Origin: Methyloceanibacter methanicus
GTDB lineage: Bacteria > Pseudomonadota > Alphaproteobacteria > Rhizobiales > Methyloligellaceae
Assembly: GCF_001723285.1 (NCBI RefSeq)
Contig: NZ_LPWG01000012.1
Coordinates: 124,001 to 188,000, forward strand
Direction: 5' to 3'
DNA: 64,000 bases
The notes beneath the pieces were generated by a model. It made no database searches. It was not told the origin of the DNA and saw only the letters and a list, made by a program, of their open reading frames with translations. A program made the translations under genes and the position numbers. Of the stretch, positions 61,208 to 64,000 are shown piece by piece. Position 1 is the first letter of the stretch. Every line of letters starts with the position of its first letter.

Positions 61208-62566
61208 ATGGAGCTGCCTGTCCAACAATTCCGGACCAAGGCCGAGCAAGATCTGCTCGATCTGTATGAGCGTTCCGCCGACGCGCTGCCCGGCAGTGCG
61301 GCGATCGCGGCCCTGCGCCAGAGCGCGATCCGGACCTATGCGGGCCTCGGTCTGCCTCACCGCCGCGTCGAGGCATGGAAATACACCGACCTGCGCGGGC
61401 GCATCGATGAGATTCCCCCGCTTCTGGCCGAGGCTGACGTCCAGGTCGGCGAAAGCGAGCTGGAAGCGGCTCTCGGCAAGGCCGTCTTGACGCTGCCGGC
61501 CTATCGCATCGTGCTTGCCGCGGGCGAATTCCGTGGGGATTTGTCCGATGTCGGTGCGCTTCGCGACGAAGGTGTCGAGCTTGGCTCGCTGGCCCAGATG
61601 CTGGAACAGCCTCCGGCCTGGCTGACGGCAAGCCTCGAGAGCGGCGCGGCGCGCGACGACAATGTGGTGATCGCGCTCAATTCAGCGCTCATGACGGGCG
61701 GCGTCGGCGTGCGCCTTCCCGAAGGTCTTACCCTGCAAAAGCCGATCCACCTGATTCACCTCGACGCCCCCGGCAGACCCGGCTCCATCTATACGCGCAA
61801 CGTGCTCGTCGCCGAGGAGGGTGCATCGGCCACCCTGTTCGAAAGCTTTGGAACGCTCGGCGGTCAGGGCATTCAGCGGAATGCGGTGACGACCGTCTCG
61901 CTCGGCGCCAAATCGGCTGTCCATCACATCAAGCTGCAGCGCGAAGCCGTTGAAACGATTCACCTCAACGTATGGGCGGCGGATGTCGGTGCCGAGGCCC
62001 GCTACAATGGGTTCCAGGTCTCGATGGGCGCCGCGCTGGCGCGCAACGAGGTCCATGTGCGCTTCGACGGCGCGGGCGGGGCGACCGACATTTCCGGGGC
62101 CACGCTGGCGCGCGGGAGCCAGCACTGCGATACCACGCTCGTTGTCGAACACAACGTGCCGGCCTGCGAGAGCCGCGAACTGTTCAAGCTGGTGCTGAAC
62201 GAGGAGGCGCGCGGGGTCTTCCAGGGCAAGATCGTCGTGGCGAAGGACGCCCAGAAGACCGACGGCAAGCAGATGTCGCAAGCGCTGCTCCTGTCGGAGA
62301 GGGCGGAGTTCGACTCCAAGCCCGAGCTGGAGATCTATGCCGACGACGTCGTCTGCGGTCACGGCGCGACCTCCGGCCAGATCGACGAGGAGCTTTTGTT
62401 CTACCTGCGCGCACGGGGCCTTCCGGAGGCCGAGGCGCGGGCTCTGCTGATTCAAGCCTTTGTCGGTGAGGTCTTCGAGGCCTTGGATGACGAGTCCATC
62501 GGCGATGCGCTGGCCGCCGTGTCCGCCGAGTGGCTCGGCACGCCGATGGAGCAGGCCGGCCCATGA
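61208..62566 (+). CDS. sufD: Fe-S cluster assembly protein SufD
   Basis: A 452-residue SufD with SufBD beta-helix core: LPHRRVEAWKYTDLRG near residue 58, LIHLDAPG, GASATLFESFGTLGG, a central HHIKLQREAVETIHLN segment, STLARGSQHCDTTLVVEHNVPACESRELFKLV-like and VFQGKIVVAKDAQKTDGKQMSQALLLS. The C-terminal GQIDEELLFYLRARGLPEAEARALLIQAFVGE is typical. A GGAG ribosome-binding site precedes the ATG. Its stop overlaps the sufS start by four bases. Confidence 0.96.
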   Translation: MELPVQQFRTKAEQDLLDLYERSADALPGSAAIAALRQSAIRTYAGLGLPHRRVEAWKYTDLRGRIDEIPPLLAEADVQVGESELEAALGKAVLTLPAYRIVLAAGEFRGDLSDVGALRDEGVELGSLAQMLEQPPAWLTASLESGAARDDNVVIALNSALMTGGVGVRLPEGLTLQKPIHLIHLDAPGRPGSIYTRNVLVAEEGASATLFESFGTLGGQGIQRNAVTTVSLGAKSAVHHIKLQREAVETIHLNVWAADVGAEARYNGFQVSMGAALARNEVHVRFDGAGGATDISGATLARGSQHCDTTLVVEHNVPACESRELFKLVLNEEARGVFQGKIVVAKDAQKTDGKQMSQALLLSERAEFDSKPELEIYADDVVCGHGATSGQIDEELLFYLRARGLPEAEARALLIQAFVGEVFEALDDESIGDALAAVSAEWLGTPMEQAGP

Positions 62567-63822
62567 ATGTGATGTCCCCGTCCTCAACGGCATCCCCGGC
62601 GGCATCGTTCGATGTGGAGCGCATCCGCGCCGACTTCCCGATCCTGTCGGAGACGGTGCACGGCAAGCGTCTCACCTATCTCGACAACGGCGCCTCGGCC
62701 CAGAAGCCGCGTCAGGTCATCGAGGCGATCACCCGCACGTATTCGGCGGAATACGCCAACGTTCATCGCGGCCTACACCATCTGTCGAACCTGGCGACCG
62801 AGAATTTCGAGACGGCGCGCGGCAAGGTGCGGGCCTTTCTGACGCGGCCCATGACGAGGGAGATCATCTTCACCCGGAACGCCACCGAGGCCATCAATCT
62901 CGTCGCTTCGTCCTTTGGCGCGCCGCGCATCGGGGCGGGCGATGAGATCCTCATCACGATCATGGAGCATCACTCCAACATCGTGCCGTGGCATTTCCTG
63001 CGCGAGCGTCAGGGCGCGGTTCTGAAATGGGCGCCGGTCGCCGATGACGGGACCTTTCTGCTCGACGAGTTCGAGAAGCTGATTTCGCCGCGCACGAAGA
63101 TGATCGCGGTGACCCAGATGTCGAACGTGCTCGGCACGATCGTGCCCATCAAGGAGGTCGTCCGGGTTGCGCGCGCTCACGGCGTTCCCGTGCTGGTGGA
63201 TGGGGCGCAAGGGGCGGTCCATCTCCCCGTCGATGTGCGGGACCTCGATTGCGATTTCTACACCTTCACGGGACATAAGCTTTACGGGCCCACGGGCATT
63301 GGCGTTCTCTATGGAAAGAAGGCGCTGCTCGAGGCCATGCGGCCTTATCAGGGTGGTGGCGAGATGATCGGCTATGTCACCACGGACACGGTGACCTACG
63401 CGACGCCGCCCCACCGTTTCGAGGCCGGCACGCCCGCGATCGTCCAGGCGATCGGGCTCGGCGCGGCCATCGACTATGTGGAGGCGATCGGCCGGGAGGT
63501 CATCGCCGCGCACGAACATAAGGTCCTCGCCTACGCCATGGAGCGCCTGGCCGCGCTGGACTGGCTGAAGATCTACGGCCGTGCGGAAGGGAAGGGCGGC
63601 ATCGTGTCGTTTGAAGTCGAGGGCGCCCACCCCCATGATGTCAGCACCGTCCTGGATCGCTTTGGCGTGGCGGTCCGGGCCGGCACACATTGCTGTGAGC
63701 CGCTCCTGGCGCGCTTTGGTGTCACCTCGACATGCCGCGCGTCTTTCGCCATGTATAATACGGAAGAAGACGTGGACCGGTTGGTGGACGCTTTGCATAA
63801 GGTGCGATCCCTGTTCGCTTAG
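62563..63822 (+). CDS. sufS: Cysteine desulfurase SufS (group II)
   Basis: A 419-residue group II cysteine desulfurase, supplying sulfur to SufBCD through SufE- or SufU-like partners. It begins with the PLP-fold segment FPILSETVHGKRLTYLDNGASAQKP, then IFTRNATEAINLVASSFG, DFYTFTGHKLYGPTGIGVLYGKK (Schiff-base Lys) and the active-site Cys in RAGTHCCEPLLARFG. The ATG overlaps the sufD stop (ATGA), which indicates translational coupling. It is the S1 member of the S2-B-C-D-S1 order. Intact. Confidence 0.96.
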   Translation: MNVMSPSSTASPAASFDVERIRADFPILSETVHGKRLTYLDNGASAQKPRQVIEAITRTYSAEYANVHRGLHHLSNLATENFETARGKVRAFLTRPMTREIIFTRNATEAINLVASSFGAPRIGAGDEILITIMEHHSNIVPWHFLRERQGAVLKWAPVADDGTFLLDEFEKLISPRTKMIAVTQMSNVLGTIVPIKEVVRVARAHGVPVLVDGAQGAVHLPVDVRDLDCDFYTFTGHKLYGPTGIGVLYGKKALLEAMRPYQGGGEMIGYVTTDTVTYATPPHRFEAGTPAIVQAIGLGAAIDYVEAIGREVIAAHEHKVLAYAMERLAALDWLKIYGRAEGKGGIVSFEVEGAHPHDVSTVLDRFGVAVRAGTHCCEPLLARFGVTSTCRASFAMYNTEEDVDRLVDALHKVRSLFA

Positions 63823-63870
63823 GAACCCGGTCGCCGAGGATTAGGTTGAGTCCTAAAGAGGACTGCTCAG

Positions 63871-64000
63871 ATGGTTGAAAAGAATCAAAGAAGCGAGGAC
63901 GGGGGTCTCCGGGACGACATGTCGCCGGGCCTGCCTCAGTCTATCCCGGGGCACATTCAGTCCGCGGCCGAGGCGCCTGAATCCGGGGAACCGGGCGCAT
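63871..64000 (+). CDS. Start of a suf operon gene, probable SufT/DUF59 (cut by window edge)
   Basis: The ATG at 63871 has an AAAGAGGA ribosome-binding site upstream and reads MVEKNQRSEDGGLRDDMSPG, with a long disordered Pro/Glu/Ala-rich leader running off the window. In this operon order the next gene is usually the DUF59/PaaD-like SufT (SufX), whose members in Hyphomicrobiales have such leaders. The domain itself is not visible, so the call rests on position only. Confidence 0.6.
   Translation, partial: MVEKNQRSEDGGLRDDMSPGLPQSIPGHIQSAAEAPESGEPGA

Overview
The window is 64 kb of GC-rich chromosome from an alphaproteobacterium, most likely of the order Hyphomicrobiales (Rhizobiales). The evidence is a DUF1476/zeta ATPase-inhibitor gene next to purC and purB, an NDUFA12-type complex I accessory subunit, an RNase E whose S1 domain carries a long acidic insertion, a DUF6867 gene ending a branched-chain amino-acid (liv) ABC operon, and a suf operon ordered sufS2-B-C-D-S1-sufT with an Irr-like iron box. 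I would not name a genus. No rRNA, tRNA, CRISPR array, prophage or insertion sequence was recognised.

Layout. 1-5.4 kb: purine genes purC (partial) and purB, the zeta subunit, an HpcH/HpaI aldolase and small secreted or membrane proteins. 5.4-11.1 kb: a minus-strand liv ABC operon (livH-livM-livG-livF-DUF6867-binding protein) with start/stop overlaps. 11.2-22.6 kb: a CDGSH Fe-S protein, a beta-oxidation operon (fadE-fadJ-fadI), a DUF2147 protein, an acyl-CoA ligase, and a stand-alone ACP plus ketoacyl-ACP synthase pair. 22.6-31.3 kb: DUF4336, radC, map, sfsA, a CinA/MoaB-type protein, a lysine-rich histone-like protein and the B12-dependent ribonucleotide reductase nrdJ. 31.8-40.7 kb: NDUFA12, a methyltransferase, DUF2155, aat-accC-accB-aroQ, a DsbA-like thioredoxin, an M48 protease and an aminotransferase. 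40.8-41.6 kb: a lower-GC two-gene islet encoding a TIR/deoxyribosyltransferase-like protein and a small basic partner. 41.7-51.1 kb: rne, the cell-wall amidase amiC, PBP1A, prfB and a bactofilin. 51.6-57.4 kb: a very large AsmA/YhdP-like protein, tyrS and an alpha/beta hydrolase. 57.5-64 kb: the suf Fe-S assembly operon.

Three things stand out. First, prfB carries the classical programmed +1 frameshift (internal Shine-Dalgarno, CTT TGA C), which is genuine biology. Second, about 27 other single-base indels in 13 genes interrupt otherwise well conserved proteins, including essential nrdJ, rne, tyrS and the fabF-like gene. Several occur as -1/+1 pairs that restore the frame. I read these as mostly consensus sequence errors, so such genes are annotated over their full reconstructed span. 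Third, the islet beside rne, with its GTGA-coupled genes and a perfect 11-bp palindrome upstream, is the best candidate for an undescribed (possibly defence or toxin-like) module. The suf operon has a good sigma70 promoter with an Irr-type box immediately downstream of the -10 element.
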